Notes: a model not told the origin generated them from the sequence alone. Counted from the stretch's first letter, positions 1 to 9,561 are shown. The stretch is DNA of 37,533 bases from Thermoplasmata archaeon (GCA_021816955.1 JAKAWP010000010.1:1-37533); one strand, 5' to 3'. Program-made: numbers and translations.

Positions 1-1
1 G

Positions 2-1129
2 TTGGGTGTCCGCCTTCGGCTGACCCCGCAGGCCGCGGAGCTCATCGACCGACTGCCGGAGGAGGCCGCGCTCGCCGCCGTCGCCGCGGGCCGAGCACCG
101 ACCGCGGAGGAGGTCATCGCCCGCTTGGAACGTCGAGGGCTCGTCCGAACGGAGCACCGGACGACGAAGCACTGGCGCCCTAGCGAGGAAGGCCGGGCGC
201 TTCCGTGGCCGTCCCGCGGGGCCGACGCGGTCGGTGAAGTGACGCCCGAACTCCTCGCCTCGGGGCGGTGGCAAGCCGCGACGTTCCGGCCGTACGATGT
301 TCGGGCGGACGTGCCGTTCCTCCGGAGCCCCCGGCCGCACCCGTACGTGGCGTGGCTGGAAGAGTTCGAGGAGATCCTCCTGGGACTCGGCTTCGAGCAG
401 GCCGAAGGGCCGATCCTGGAGTCCGAGTTCTGGAACGCCGACGTGCTGTTCATGCCTCAAGACCATCCGGCCCGGTCGATCCACGACGCGCTGAGCGTGG
501 AGGGCGTGGCGGCGCCGTCGAACCCTCCCGACCTGCTCGACCGCGTGGCGGCGGTCCACGAGGGCCGTCCGGTAGGCCCCGGCCGGGCCCCGCTCGGACC
601 GGGATGGGCGCGTCCGTACGACCGCGAGGTCGCGCGTCGTCCGGTGCTCCGGTCGCAGACGACGGCGGTCAGTGCACGGTTCCTATCCCAGCGGCCGACC
701 CCTCCGTTCCGGATGTTCTCCATCGACCGGAACGTCCGACGGGAGGCGGTCGACTGGCAGCACCACATCGAGTTCGCGCAGTGCGAAGGCGTCCTCGGCG
801 GTTCGGACGTCACCGTGCGCCAGCTGATCGGCATCTTCCGCGAGCTCGCCGAAGCGATCGGTATCCGGGAGGTCAAGATCCGCCCGTCGTACTTTCCGTT
901 CACCGAGCCTTCGATCGAGGGGTACGCACGCCACCCCCGTCACGGATGGATCGAGGTATTCCCCGGCGGGATGTTCCGGCCCGAGGTCCTCGCCCCGCTG
1001 GAGGTCGAGGTGCCTGTCGCGGCGTGGGGGATCGGGGTCACGCGCCTCGCGATGATCGCGCTCGGGCTTTCCGACATCCGCGACCTGTACGACGACGACC
1101 TCGGGCGCCTGCAAGGGGAGCGGATCTGA
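2..1129 (+). CDS. pheS: Phenylalanyl-tRNA synthetase alpha subunit (5' end probably truncated by window)
   Basis: Class II aaRS motifs (FWNADVLFMPQDHPARSIHDAL, FRMFSIDRNVRREAVDWQHHIEFAQCEG, GWIEVFPGGMFRPEVLAPL, WGIGVTRLAMIALG); followed directly by pheT. Confidence 0.95.
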   Translation: MGVRLRLTPQAAELIDRLPEEAALAAVAAGRAPTAEEVIARLERRGLVRTEHRTTKHWRPSEEGRALPWPSRGADAVGEVTPELLASGRWQAATFRPYDVRADVPFLRSPRPHPYVAWLEEFEEILLGLGFEQAEGPILESEFWNADVLFMPQDHPARSIHDALSVEGVAAPSNPPDLLDRVAAVHEGRPVGPGRAPLGPGWARPYDREVARRPVLRSQTTAVSARFLSQRPTPPFRMFSIDRNVRREAVDWQHHIEFAQCEGVLGGSDVTVRQLIGIFRELAEAIGIREVKIRPSYFPFTEPSIEGYARHPRHGWIEVFPGGMFRPEVLAPLEVEVPVAAWGIGVTRLAMIALGLSDIRDLYDDDLGRLQGERI

Positions 1130-1132
1130 GCG

Positions 1133-2818
1133 ATGCCTCAATCGACGCTTTCGTGGAGCCGCCTTCAAGCGGCGCTCGCGGCTCCGCTGTCGGAATCCGA
1201 GTTCGACGAGCTCCTCTTCCGCTCAAAAGCCGAGGTCACCCATCGCGCGGGCGACGAGCTGACCGTCTCCGCGACCCCGGACCGTCTCGACCTGCTCTGC
1301 GAAGGGGGACTCGCGGCGTACCTCGACGCGGCCCGCGGTCGGGCCCCGCGCCCCCGGCCGGCGCCGGCCGGTCGCGGCCGCTCCCCCGTCGAGCTGATCG
1401 TCGACCCGAACGTGACTCCGATCCGTCCGTCGATCGCGGCGGCCGTCGCGGTGCCTCCGCCGGGCGCCGCCGTCGACGCGGGGTTGCTGGTCGAGGCGTT
1501 CCGTTTCCAGGAGCTGCTCGCGGCTTCGGTCGGACGCGACCGTCGCCGGGCAAGCCTGGGCGTCTATGCGCTCGACCGCATCCAACCCCCGGTCCGATAT
1601 GCGCTCGAAGCGGCCGACCAAATCCGGTTCGTGCCGCTCGGCGAGGAGACGGAATGGTCCGGTGAGCGTTTCGTCGCCGAGCATCCGATGGGAGCGCGGT
1701 ACGCCCCGTACGGGCGCGTCGGCGAGAAGCTCTTGGTGCTCCGCGACGCCACGGGGACCGTCCTGAGCGTCGTCCCGATGCTGAACAGTCGGGCCGCCGG
1801 CGAAGCTCGTCCCGGCGATCGGGCGCTCCTGTTGGAAGCGACGGGAACCGATGACGCGGCGGTCCGCGAGGCGCTCGGGCTCTTCGAGCTCGTCTGGGCA
1901 TCGCGCAGCTGGCGGATCACGACGGTCCCCGTGCGGGGGCCGAAGGCCCGGGGCGTTCGTCGGGCGGCCGATCCTCGGTCGCGGGTCGAGCGGCTTACCC
2001 CGTCGCTCGTTCGAGCCCTGCTCGGCCGGGCCATCGCTGGGAAGGAGGGCGAGCGGCTGTTCGCCCGGGCCGGGTTGTCGTCTCGCCCAGCCGCGAACGG
2101 CTGGGCCGTGGAGATCCCACCGTGGCGGCCGGACTTGCGGGCCCCGGTCGATCTCGTCGAAGAGCTCGGGAACGCCGCGGGCTGGTCGATCGGCGACGCG
2201 ATGCCCGCTCCGAGCGTCCGCCGCGGACGCCGCCTCGCCGAAGTCAGGTTCCGTCGGCGGTTCGGCCCCCTCCTCCTCGGGCTCGGCTTTGTACCGGTCT
2301 ACCGCCCGGTGCTGGTGAGCGAGCGGTCGATCGAGCGGACCGGCTGGCAGGCGGAGGCCGTTCGCGTCCACCATCCGGTGTCGAGCGAATACGCCTACGT
2401 GCGCCCGTCGGTCGTGGTGAGCCTGCTCGACGCCCTCGCGGACAACCGGCGGTACCGCTACCCGCAACGGATCAGCGAGAGCGGTCCGGTCGTCCGCCGC
2501 GATCGCGACCCCGACCGGCAGTCCCGGCACGCCGTCGGATTTGTCCTCGCCGCCGAACGGGCCGGGTTTTCCGACGCGGCGGCGATCGTCGACCGCCTGC
2601 TCCGCGAGTTCGACGTCAGTTCCGTGCGGGTGCCGCTCGCTTGGCCGGGCTTTCTCGCAGGCCGTTCCGCCGCCGTTCAGGTCGCCGGGGAGACGGTCGC
2701 CTACGTGGGAGAAGTCGCCCCGGCCGTCCTCACCGCCCTCGGCCTCACCGTCCCGGTCGCGGCCGGAGAGATCGACGTGACGGCTCTCTGGCCCCTCGCC
2801 CGGCGCGACAGGGTTTAG
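1133..2818 (+). CDS. pheT: Phenylalanyl-tRNA synthetase beta subunit
   Basis: 561 aa; archaeal PheT-like B3/B5 and core motifs (EIPPWRPDLRAPVDLVEELGNAAGW); adjacent to pheS. Confidence 0.93.
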   Translation: MPQSTLSWSRLQAALAAPLSESEFDELLFRSKAEVTHRAGDELTVSATPDRLDLLCEGGLAAYLDAARGRAPRPRPAPAGRGRSPVELIVDPNVTPIRPSIAAAVAVPPPGAAVDAGLLVEAFRFQELLAASVGRDRRRASLGVYALDRIQPPVRYALEAADQIRFVPLGEETEWSGERFVAEHPMGARYAPYGRVGEKLLVLRDATGTVLSVVPMLNSRAAGEARPGDRALLLEATGTDDAAVREALGLFELVWASRSWRITTVPVRGPKARGVRRAADPRSRVERLTPSLVRALLGRAIAGKEGERLFARAGLSSRPAANGWAVEIPPWRPDLRAPVDLVEELGNAAGWSIGDAMPAPSVRRGRRLAEVRFRRRFGPLLLGLGFVPVYRPVLVSERSIERTGWQAEAVRVHHPVSSEYAYVRPSVVVSLLDALADNRRYRYPQRISESGPVVRRDRDPDRQSRHAVGFVLAAERAGFSDAAAIVDRLLREFDVSSVRVPLAWPGFLAGRSAAVQVAGETVAYVGEVAPAVLTALGLTVPVAAGEIDVTALWPLARRDRV

Positions 2819-2843
2819 TAGCCCGCCCCGGTCTTCGGCTTCC

Positions 2844-4520
2844 ATGGCGGCCGACGGGCGGCGCTCCGATCGACAGGGCCGGACGCGCTGGGAGGAAGAG
2901 GTCACGCGCGCCCTCGGGAAGGCACCGCCCGCGGGGCGCGTGCCGCTGTTGAGTGAGCCCCCGAGCGACCCGGACCGATACTACCTCGACCACCTCGGAT
3001 TCCCCGGGGCGTTCCCGTACACCCGGGGGATCCAGCCGACGATGTACCGGGGCCGACTCTGGACGTTCCGCCAGTACTCGGGATTCGGCAGTGCCGAGGC
3101 GACGAACCGCCGGTTCCATTACCTCCTCGCGGGCGGCCAGACCGGGCTGAGCGTCGCGTTCGACCTCCCGACCCAAACGGGATACGACTCCGACCACGAG
3201 CGAGCCCGCGGAGAGGTCGGTCGGTGCGGCGTGCCCGTCGCCACGCTCGACGACATGCGCACCCTCTTCCGGGGGATCCCGCTCGACCGCGCCACCGTTT
3301 CGATGACGATCAACGCGACCGCCCCGATCCTCCTCGCGTTGCTCGTGGCGACCGCGGAGGAGAACGGGGTGCCGCGCGCTCGACTCGGCGGCACGGTGCA
3401 GAACGACATCCTGAAGGAGTACGTGGCGCGGGGGACGTACATCTTTCCGCCGGGCCCGTCGATGCGGCTCACGGTCGACCTGATCGAGTTCGCGACCCGC
3501 GAGATGCCCCAATGGAACTACATCTCGGTCTCGGGCTACCACATGCGCGAGGCCGGCGCCACGGCGGTGCAAGAGGTCGCGTTCACCCTGGCGAACGCGG
3601 TCGCCTACGTGGAGGCGGCGACAGCGCGCGGACTCGCGCCGGACGAGATGCTCCCGCGGCTCTCGTTCTTCTTCAGTTCCGACTCGAATTTTCTCGAGGA
3701 GATCGCCAAGTTCCGCGCCGCGCGGCGCCTCTGGGCGTCGTTGGCGCGCGAGCGGCTCGGGGCGCGCTCCGCGCGGGCGATGCAGCTGAGGTTCCACACG
3801 CAGACGGCCGGATCGAGCCTGACCGCCCAGCAGCCGGAGCTCAATGTGATCCGCACCACGCTCGAGGCGCTCGCTGCGGTGCTGGGGGGAACGCAGTCGC
3901 TGCACACGAACGCGCTCGACGAAGCGATCGGGTTGCCGACCGAATCGTCGGCCCGCCTCGCGCTAAGGACCCAGCAGATCATTGCCGAGGAGTCGGGCGT
4001 TCCCCGCACGGTCGACCCTGTCGGGGGGTCGTATACGATCGAGGCACTCACCGACCGGATCGAAGCCGAGGCCCGCGAGTACCTCGACCGGATCGAGGCG
4101 CTCGGAGGGCCGCTCGCGGCCGCGGAGCGAGGATTCTATGCGTCCGAGATCGCCCGGGAGGCGTACCGCGTCGCCCGGGCCCGGGAGGCCGGGACGGAAC
4201 ACGTCGTCGGCGTGAATGTCCACCAAGAAGGGAACCCGTCGTTCACGCTGTTTCCGGCCGAGGGCCGAGGCAAGGTTCGGGGCCAACGGATCCGCCGGAT
4301 CGACGAGACTCGCCAGATCACCCGGGTGCGGCGATGGCGTCGGGAACGCGACGCCCGCGCCGTCGAGGCCGCGCTCGACGAGCTCGTCCGGACGACGGAG
4401 CGCGGCGCGAACGTGATGTCGGCGACGCTCGCGGCGGTCCGCGCGGGCGCGACGCTCGGCGAGATCTCCGACCGATGGCGCGCGATCTTCGGCGAACAGC
4501 CGCCGTCGCGAAGCTTCTAG
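2844..4520 (+). CDS. mcmA1: Methylmalonyl-CoA mutase large (catalytic) subunit
   Basis: YTRGIQPTMYRGRLWTFRQYSGFGSAEATNRRFHYLLAGGQTGLSVAFDLPTQTGYDSDH; PSMR and TMY residues typical of methylmalonyl specificity. Confidence 0.95.
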   Translation: MAADGRRSDRQGRTRWEEEVTRALGKAPPAGRVPLLSEPPSDPDRYYLDHLGFPGAFPYTRGIQPTMYRGRLWTFRQYSGFGSAEATNRRFHYLLAGGQTGLSVAFDLPTQTGYDSDHERARGEVGRCGVPVATLDDMRTLFRGIPLDRATVSMTINATAPILLALLVATAEENGVPRARLGGTVQNDILKEYVARGTYIFPPGPSMRLTVDLIEFATREMPQWNYISVSGYHMREAGATAVQEVAFTLANAVAYVEAATARGLAPDEMLPRLSFFFSSDSNFLEEIAKFRAARRLWASLARERLGARSARAMQLRFHTQTAGSSLTAQQPELNVIRTTLEALAAVLGGTQSLHTNALDEAIGLPTESSARLALRTQQIIAEESGVPRTVDPVGGSYTIEALTDRIEAEAREYLDRIEALGGPLAAAERGFYASEIAREAYRVARAREAGTEHVVGVNVHQEGNPSFTLFPAEGRGKVRGQRIRRIDETRQITRVRRWRRERDARAVEAALDELVRTTERGANVMSATLAAVRAGATLGEISDRWRAIFGEQPPSRSF

Positions 4521-4543
4521 GGGCGAAACCGGAGGGCGGCGGA

Positions 4544-4939
4544 ATGGAGCTCGATCACCTCGGGGTCGCGGTCCGGGATCTGTCGAAGTCGCTCGATCAC
4601 TGGCGCCCGCTCGTCGGCCCGCCGGAAGGCGAGCCCGAGGTCGTCGCCTCGCAACGCGTCCGGGTCGCGTTCCTTCCGCTCGGGTCGATCCACCTCGAAC
4701 TGCTCGAGCCGACCGACGCGGACGGTCCGGTCGCCCGCTTCGTGTCGAAACGGGGCGAAGGGCTCCACCACGTCGCGTTTCGAGTCCCGGACGTTCAGCG
4801 CGCGCTCGACCAGGTGCGCGCGACCGGTCGGACCGTTATCGACACCGCGCCCCGGCCGGGCGCCCGGGGCCGTCGGGTCGGCTTCGTGCATCCCTCGGGG
4901 TTCGACGGCGTGCTGGTCGAGTTCGTGGAGGGCGGATGA
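4544..4939 (+). CDS. mce: Methylmalonyl-CoA epimerase (VOC family)
   Basis: MELDHLGVAVRDLSKSLDHW...GEGLHHVAFRVPDV...VEFVEGG; sits in the larger ORF 3224..4939, with ATG at 4544; overlaps the next gene by 4 bp. Confidence 0.88.
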   Translation: MELDHLGVAVRDLSKSLDHWRPLVGPPEGEPEVVASQRVRVAFLPLGSIHLELLEPTDADGPVARFVSKRGEGLHHVAFRVPDVQRALDQVRATGRTVIDTAPRPGARGRRVGFVHPSGFDGVLVEFVEGG

Positions 4940-6150
4940 GCGAGACGATCGTTCGGCTCGCCCTTGACTCGATCCGAGACAGCCGCGGCCAATGGACCGT
5001 CGAGGCGACCGTGGAGCTCGACGGGGGGGCGAGCGGACGGGCCGGTGCCCCGAGCGGGGCGAGCACGAGCCACTTCGAAGCCCAGGCGTTCCCGGACGGG
5101 GGGGTCCCCGTCGCTCTCGAGCGGTTCCGCTCGCTCGTGGCGCCCCGCCTCGTCGGGCTCTCCGCGGCCGATCTCGGGTCGGTCGACGCGGCGCTGCACG
5201 AGGTCGACGGCACGCCGAACTTCTCCCGGATCGGCGGCAACACCGCGACGGCGGTGAGCGTGGCGACGGCGATCGCCTCCGCCCGGGCCCGCCGCGAGCC
5301 GTTGTGGAAGCGACTCGCCCGGCCCGGGGTCGAGGGCCGCGCGTTCCCGGCGATCGTGGGCAACTGCCTGAACGGCGGACGTCACGCGATCGGCGGGCCG
5401 GATATCCAAGAGTTCATCGCGTTCGCGGACGGGCCGACACCGGACGCCTCGATCGACGCCGCCGTGGCCGTTCACCGCTGGATCGGCGAGGAGCTCCATC
5501 GGCGCCTACCGACCGTGGCCCTCGGCCGGGGCGACGAAGGCGGATGGGTCGCGCCGATCGGCAACGTCGACGCGCTCGAGCTGCTCGCGCGGGCGTGCGA
5601 CGCCGTGCGCGATGCGACCGGCGTTCCGGTCTATCCCGGTCTCGATCTCGCCGCGAGTGAGTTCTTCCGCGACGGCCGTTACCGCTACCGAGAGCAGACG
5701 CTCGATACCGACGGCCAGATCGGCTTTGTCACCGAGCTCGTCGATCGGTACGGGATCCGCTACCTCGAGGACCCGATCGAGGAATCGGACTACGAGGGGT
5801 TTGCGCGCGTGACGGCCGAAGTCGGCCCACGGACGCTCGTCGTGGGAGACGACCTCTACGCGACCTCGCCGGCCCGGGTGGAGCGGGGAATCGCGGCCCG
5901 GGCGACCAATGCGGTCCTCCTGAAGGTCAATCAGATCGGGACGCTCACCGACACGATGGCCACGGACGAGCGGACCCGTTCGGCCGGGTGGTCGTCGGTC
6001 GTCTCCCACCGCTCCGGGGAGGTGCCGGAAGGCTGGCTCGCGCACGTCGCGGTCGGGCTCGAAGCGCGCGCGCTCAAATGCGGGGTGCTCGGGGGAGAGC
6101 GGGTGGCAAAGCTAAATGAACTCCTGCGGCTCGGGCGCGCCACGCCGTAG
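4936..6150 (+). CDS. eno: Enolase (phosphopyruvate hydratase), somewhat divergent
   Basis: GAPSGAST, NGGRHA, DEGGW, GLDLAASEF, LEDPIEESD, VGDDL, LLKVNQIGTLTDT, SHRSGE, ERVAKLNELLRL. Confidence 0.93.
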   Translation: MSETIVRLALDSIRDSRGQWTVEATVELDGGASGRAGAPSGASTSHFEAQAFPDGGVPVALERFRSLVAPRLVGLSAADLGSVDAALHEVDGTPNFSRIGGNTATAVSVATAIASARARREPLWKRLARPGVEGRAFPAIVGNCLNGGRHAIGGPDIQEFIAFADGPTPDASIDAAVAVHRWIGEELHRRLPTVALGRGDEGGWVAPIGNVDALELLARACDAVRDATGVPVYPGLDLAASEFFRDGRYRYREQTLDTDGQIGFVTELVDRYGIRYLEDPIEESDYEGFARVTAEVGPRTLVVGDDLYATSPARVERGIAARATNAVLLKVNQIGTLTDTMATDERTRSAGWSSVVSHRSGEVPEGWLAHVAVGLEARALKCGVLGGERVAKLNELLRLGRATP

Positions 6151-6158
6151 AAGGACCG

Positions 6159-6809
6159 ATGGAGGAGGAGACGATGGCGGCACCGGCGGCCGGGACCGAC
6201 GGTCAGGAGATCCCCGCCGGGGAACTCCTCGTTCCCGAGGAGACGTACCTCACCTCGGGCGTCCATATCGGGACCCAGCAGAAGTCGGCGAACATGCGGC
6301 GGTTCGTCCACAAGATCCGATTCGACGGATTGCACGTCTTGGACATCCGCCAGACCGACCAGCGGATCCGCACCGCCGCGAAGTTCCTGGCCCGGTTCCC
6401 GGCCGACCGGATCCTCGCGGTCTCGCAGCGTCAGTACGGTCAGAAGCCCGTCCGGATCTTCGCGAAGACCGTCGGGGCGGTCGCGTTTTCGGAACGGTTC
6501 GTCCCGGGCTGCCTGACGAATCCCAACCTGGACGAGTACTTCGAGCCTCGGGTGCTGCTCGTCACCGATCCCGCGACCGACCAGCAGGCGCTCAGCGAGG
6601 CGGTGTCGATCGGGATCCCCGTCGTCGGCCTCTGCGACGTCAACAACGAAACGCGGAACGTCGACCTGGTGATCCCGGCCAACAACAAGGGACGGGTGGC
6701 GCTTGCGACCGTTTTCTGGCTACTGGCCCGCGAGCTGCTGCGCGCGCGCGCCGGCGGCGCCGAGGTCGAGTTTTCCCTCACCGTCGACGATTTCCAAGCC
6801 GCCCTCTGA
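6159..6809 (+). CDS. rps2: 30S ribosomal protein S2 (archaeal S2P)
   Basis: YLTSGVHIGTQQKSANMRRFVHKIRFDGLHVLDIRQTDQRI; follows enolase, as is common in archaea. Confidence 0.95.
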   Translation: MEEETMAAPAAGTDGQEIPAGELLVPEETYLTSGVHIGTQQKSANMRRFVHKIRFDGLHVLDIRQTDQRIRTAAKFLARFPADRILAVSQRQYGQKPVRIFAKTVGAVAFSERFVPGCLTNPNLDEYFEPRVLLVTDPATDQQALSEAVSIGIPVVGLCDVNNETRNVDLVIPANNKGRVALATVFWLLARELLRARAGGAEVEFSLTVDDFQAAL

Positions 6810-6880
6810 GCGCGTCGGCTTCCGTCGCGCTGCCTCGACGGGGCCGGTCGGTGCGGGCCGCCGGTCGGTCACGGCCGGCA

Positions 6881-6890
6881 CTGTTTTAAC
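6881..6890 (+). promoter_or_regulatory. Putative TATA box of the TrmB-like gene
   Basis: ctgttttaac in GC-rich context, about 22-30 bp upstream of GTG 6912; fits leaderless transcription. Confidence 0.5.
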
Positions 6891-6911
6891 CGATGGGCCA
6901 CTCATTTTCCC

Positions 6912-8186
6912 GTGGGGCGACCGGGCTCTGGATTGCTCGAACTCTTGCTGGAGCACGGCGTGCCCGAGCGGGCGGCTCGGGTCTACTTGGCCGCCGCCCG
7001 GGGCGGTCCGCAGACCGCGAGCGAGCTCGCCCGAACCACGGCGCTCCACCGGGTCGACACCTACCGCTACCTCAAGTGGCTCGTCTCGGAGGGGCTCCTC
7101 GTCATGCAGGGGCAGCGCCCGGGGCGGTTCGTGGCCGTCCCTCCGGCCGAGTTGTTCGACCGATGGATCGGCCGAACGCGCGAAAAGCTCGACCGGCTCC
7201 GGGAGTCCCGCGAGCACGTCATCGAGGAGTGGCGAGACCACCTCCCCGAGGCCGTCGCCGGGGATCCGCGCCCGTTCGCAGTGCTCGAGGGGCACCTCGC
7301 CCTGGGCCGGTTCTTCTCGCGCCGGGTCGGTACCGCCAGGCGGGAGATCCTGCTGATCGTTCCCGGCGGGGGGCTCGGCCACCTGATCGACGAGGGCGCG
7401 CTCGCCGGGCTCAAACAAGCGCGACGTCGCGGCGTGAAGGTCCGATTGGTGACGGAGATCGATCCGGCGAACTTGGCGAGCGCAAAGGCGCTCGCCGAGG
7501 TCGCCGACGTCCGATCCGTCCCCGCCCCGATCCCGCGTCGAGCGATCGTCTTCGACCGGGACGGAGCCCTCGTCTTCGTCACGGGCGAGGAAGAGTCCGG
7601 GTCCGCTGCGAAGGCGCCCGTCGCGCTCTGGTCGACGTCGCCGACGCTCTTGCGGATCGCGCGCGAGGACCATCGGCGCCTCTGGGCGGCCGGAACGACG
7701 GCCGAGGAACGCCTCGTGGAGCTCGACACCGCCGATACCGCGGTGCTTCCGGTCGTACGGGGCCGGGAAGCGGAGCCGTTCCGGCGGCTGAGGGAGATCA
7801 CCGAGCTCGGCATGCGGGCGGTCGGCGTGGCCCAGCTCCGACTGAACGCGATCGAGCTGATCGAAGCGATCGGCGCGGAGCTGGGCCGCCAGATCGCGCG
7901 GGGGCTTGAGGGGCACGATGCCCGCACGCTCGCCCAATCGCTGTCGAACTACTACCGAACCCACACCCAGGGGTCGCTTGGATTGGTCCGAGAACGTCCC
8001 CTCACCTTGCAAGTGCGGAGCTGCTTTGCTTGTACAGCGTCCTCCCCCGAGGTCGGACGGGTGCTGTGCCCCCGATTGCTGCGGGCGATCTTCGAAGCGA
8101 CGCTCGGCGGCCGCTGGGAGGTGTCGAAACCCGATCCCCGGCGCCACGCCGAACGCGGTTGTCTATTCACCGTGACTCCAACCTAG
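6912..8186 (+). CDS. TrmB-family-like transcriptional regulator with C-terminal Cys-rich (V4R-like) domain
   Basis: N-terminal winged HTH (VPERAARVYLAAARGGPQTASELARTTALHRVDTYRYLKWLVSEGLL), PLD-like sensor domain, C-terminal SCFACTASSPEVGRVLCP...ERGCLFTV; GTG start supported by TATA spacing. Confidence 0.75.
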   Translation: MGRPGSGLLELLLEHGVPERAARVYLAAARGGPQTASELARTTALHRVDTYRYLKWLVSEGLLVMQGQRPGRFVAVPPAELFDRWIGRTREKLDRLRESREHVIEEWRDHLPEAVAGDPRPFAVLEGHLALGRFFSRRVGTARREILLIVPGGGLGHLIDEGALAGLKQARRRGVKVRLVTEIDPANLASAKALAEVADVRSVPAPIPRRAIVFDRDGALVFVTGEEESGSAAKAPVALWSTSPTLLRIAREDHRRLWAAGTTAEERLVELDTADTAVLPVVRGREAEPFRRLREITELGMRAVGVAQLRLNAIELIEAIGAELGRQIARGLEGHDARTLAQSLSNYYRTHTQGSLGLVRERPLTLQVRSCFACTASSPEVGRVLCPRLLRAIFEATLGGRWEVSKPDPRRHAERGCLFTVTPT

Positions 8187-8394
8187 CGGCCGGCTCCCGC
8201 CCGCCGCGCCCCGTCGTGAGCCGGATCCGGCGGAGCCACCTCGCCGGCTTCGGTCCGCGCACCGCCCGGCGGGGCTCTCGGTCGCAATCCCGGCGAGAAG
8301 GAAGAACGGCCGGTTCCCCGTGGGAGCGTGGCTGATCCGACCGCGGAGCCCGCTGGGCCTTCGGCGCGATGGGCCACAACCGCGGCAGTCACGG

Positions 8395-8422
8395 TGTAGC
8401 ATGTGTTTCAACAACACCTACA
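8395..8422. promoter_or_regulatory. Interrupted inverted repeat upstream of the TFB promoter (candidate operator)
   Basis: TGTAG-cat-GTGTT-tcaac-AACAC-CTACA. Confidence 0.45.
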
Positions 8423-8432
8423 AATTTTCGGC

Positions 8433-8445
8433 AAATGTATATATC
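8433..8445 (+). promoter_or_regulatory. TATA box of the TFB gene
   Basis: aaatgtatatatc about 28-40 bp upstream of ATG 8473; one of the strongest AT-rich motifs in the window. Confidence 0.7.
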
Positions 8446-8472
8446 TTGGCAAGCGATTCCCTCCGCACTAAC

Positions 8473-9561
8473 ATGGCGCCTTCGACCGTCCCCTCCGGTA
8501 GCTTGGCTCATCGACCGTCGCGCCGACCATCCGCCGCCTCCAAGGAGGCGCCGCCCGCCGCGTCCGCTCCACCGCAGGACGCGTGCCCGAATTGCGGTAG
8601 TAGCCACCTGATCCGGGACGAGATCCGTGGCGAGATCGTCTGCGCCGACTGCGGGCTCGTGGTCGACCAGAGCGCCTTGGTGAGCGACCGGGGTCAACGC
8701 GGGTCGAAGGACGACACGGGTCGCGAGGCGCGGGGTTGGGGCCCCGTCATCAGCCCGTTGATGCCCGACAAGGGACTGTTCAGCGAGATCGGCGTGCCGA
8801 CCCGGGACTTCCAAGGGAACAGCCTCTCGCGGAACACCTCGCTCAAATTCTACCACCTTCGCAAGCTGAACCACCGGCTCCGCGCGGCGAGGACCCACCA
8901 GCGGAACCTCGTGGTCGCGCTCGGTGAGCTGAACCGCCTGGCGGGCGTGCTCGGCCTCTCCCGGGAAGTGAAGGAGTCGGCGACGTACATCTACCGCCGG
9001 GCGCTCGAGCACAAGGCGACGCGCGGGAAGAAGATCGTGGCGCTCGTCGCCGCGAGCGTGTACGCCGCCTGCCGGCAGTGCCACGTTCCGCGGACGATGA
9101 AGGAGATCATCGCGCACTCGAAGGCGTCGAAGATCGAGGTCGGGCGCGCGTACACGTTGCTGGCGCGCGAGCTCAAGCTCGGGTTGAAGCCGGTCGAGCC
9201 TCGCGACTACCTGGTGCGGTTCACGCAGGACCTGAACCTCTCGAAGGAGGTGCGCCAGAAGGTCCTCGAGCTCCTGGAGCAGGTCGAGCAGGTCTACTCG
9301 ACGAGCGGGGTGCTCCCGAACGGGATCCTCGCGACGATCATCTACATCGCGTCGAACCTAATGGGGGAGCCGAGGAGCCAAGATCGGATCGCGGCGGTCG
9401 CGAACGTCACACCGGTGACGATCCGCAACCACTACAAGGAGCTCCTCGACCTCCTCGGGCTTCCGAAGAACCTCGCGAATCCGCAGGCCCGGGCCAATCT
9501 GATCGCGCAGATGGCCCCCGCGAAGGACGAGACGGCCTCGACGGCGTCGGCGGGCCACTGA
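8473..9561 (+). CDS. tfb: Transcription initiation factor TFB (TFIIB homologue)
   Basis: Zinc ribbon CPNCGSSHLIRDEIRGEIVCADCGLV plus two cyclin-like repeats; internal ATG chosen from TATA spacing (track ORF begins at 8320). Confidence 0.95.
   Translation: MAPSTVPSGSLAHRPSRRPSAASKEAPPAASAPPQDACPNCGSSHLIRDEIRGEIVCADCGLVVDQSALVSDRGQRGSKDDTGREARGWGPVISPLMPDKGLFSEIGVPTRDFQGNSLSRNTSLKFYHLRKLNHRLRAARTHQRNLVVALGELNRLAGVLGLSREVKESATYIYRRALEHKATRGKKIVALVAASVYAACRQCHVPRTMKEIIAHSKASKIEVGRAYTLLARELKLGLKPVEPRDYLVRFTQDLNLSKEVRQKVLELLEQVEQVYSTSGVLPNGILATIIYIASNLMGEPRSQDRIAAVANVTPVTIRNHYKELLDLLGLPKNLANPQARANLIAQMAPAKDETASTASAGH

Noticed and set aside
1223-2905. 560-aa minus-strand ORF opposite pheT
   Set aside because: Antisense shadow ORF from high GC3; Arg/Gly/Pro-rich with no family motifs, while the plus strand encodes clear PheT.
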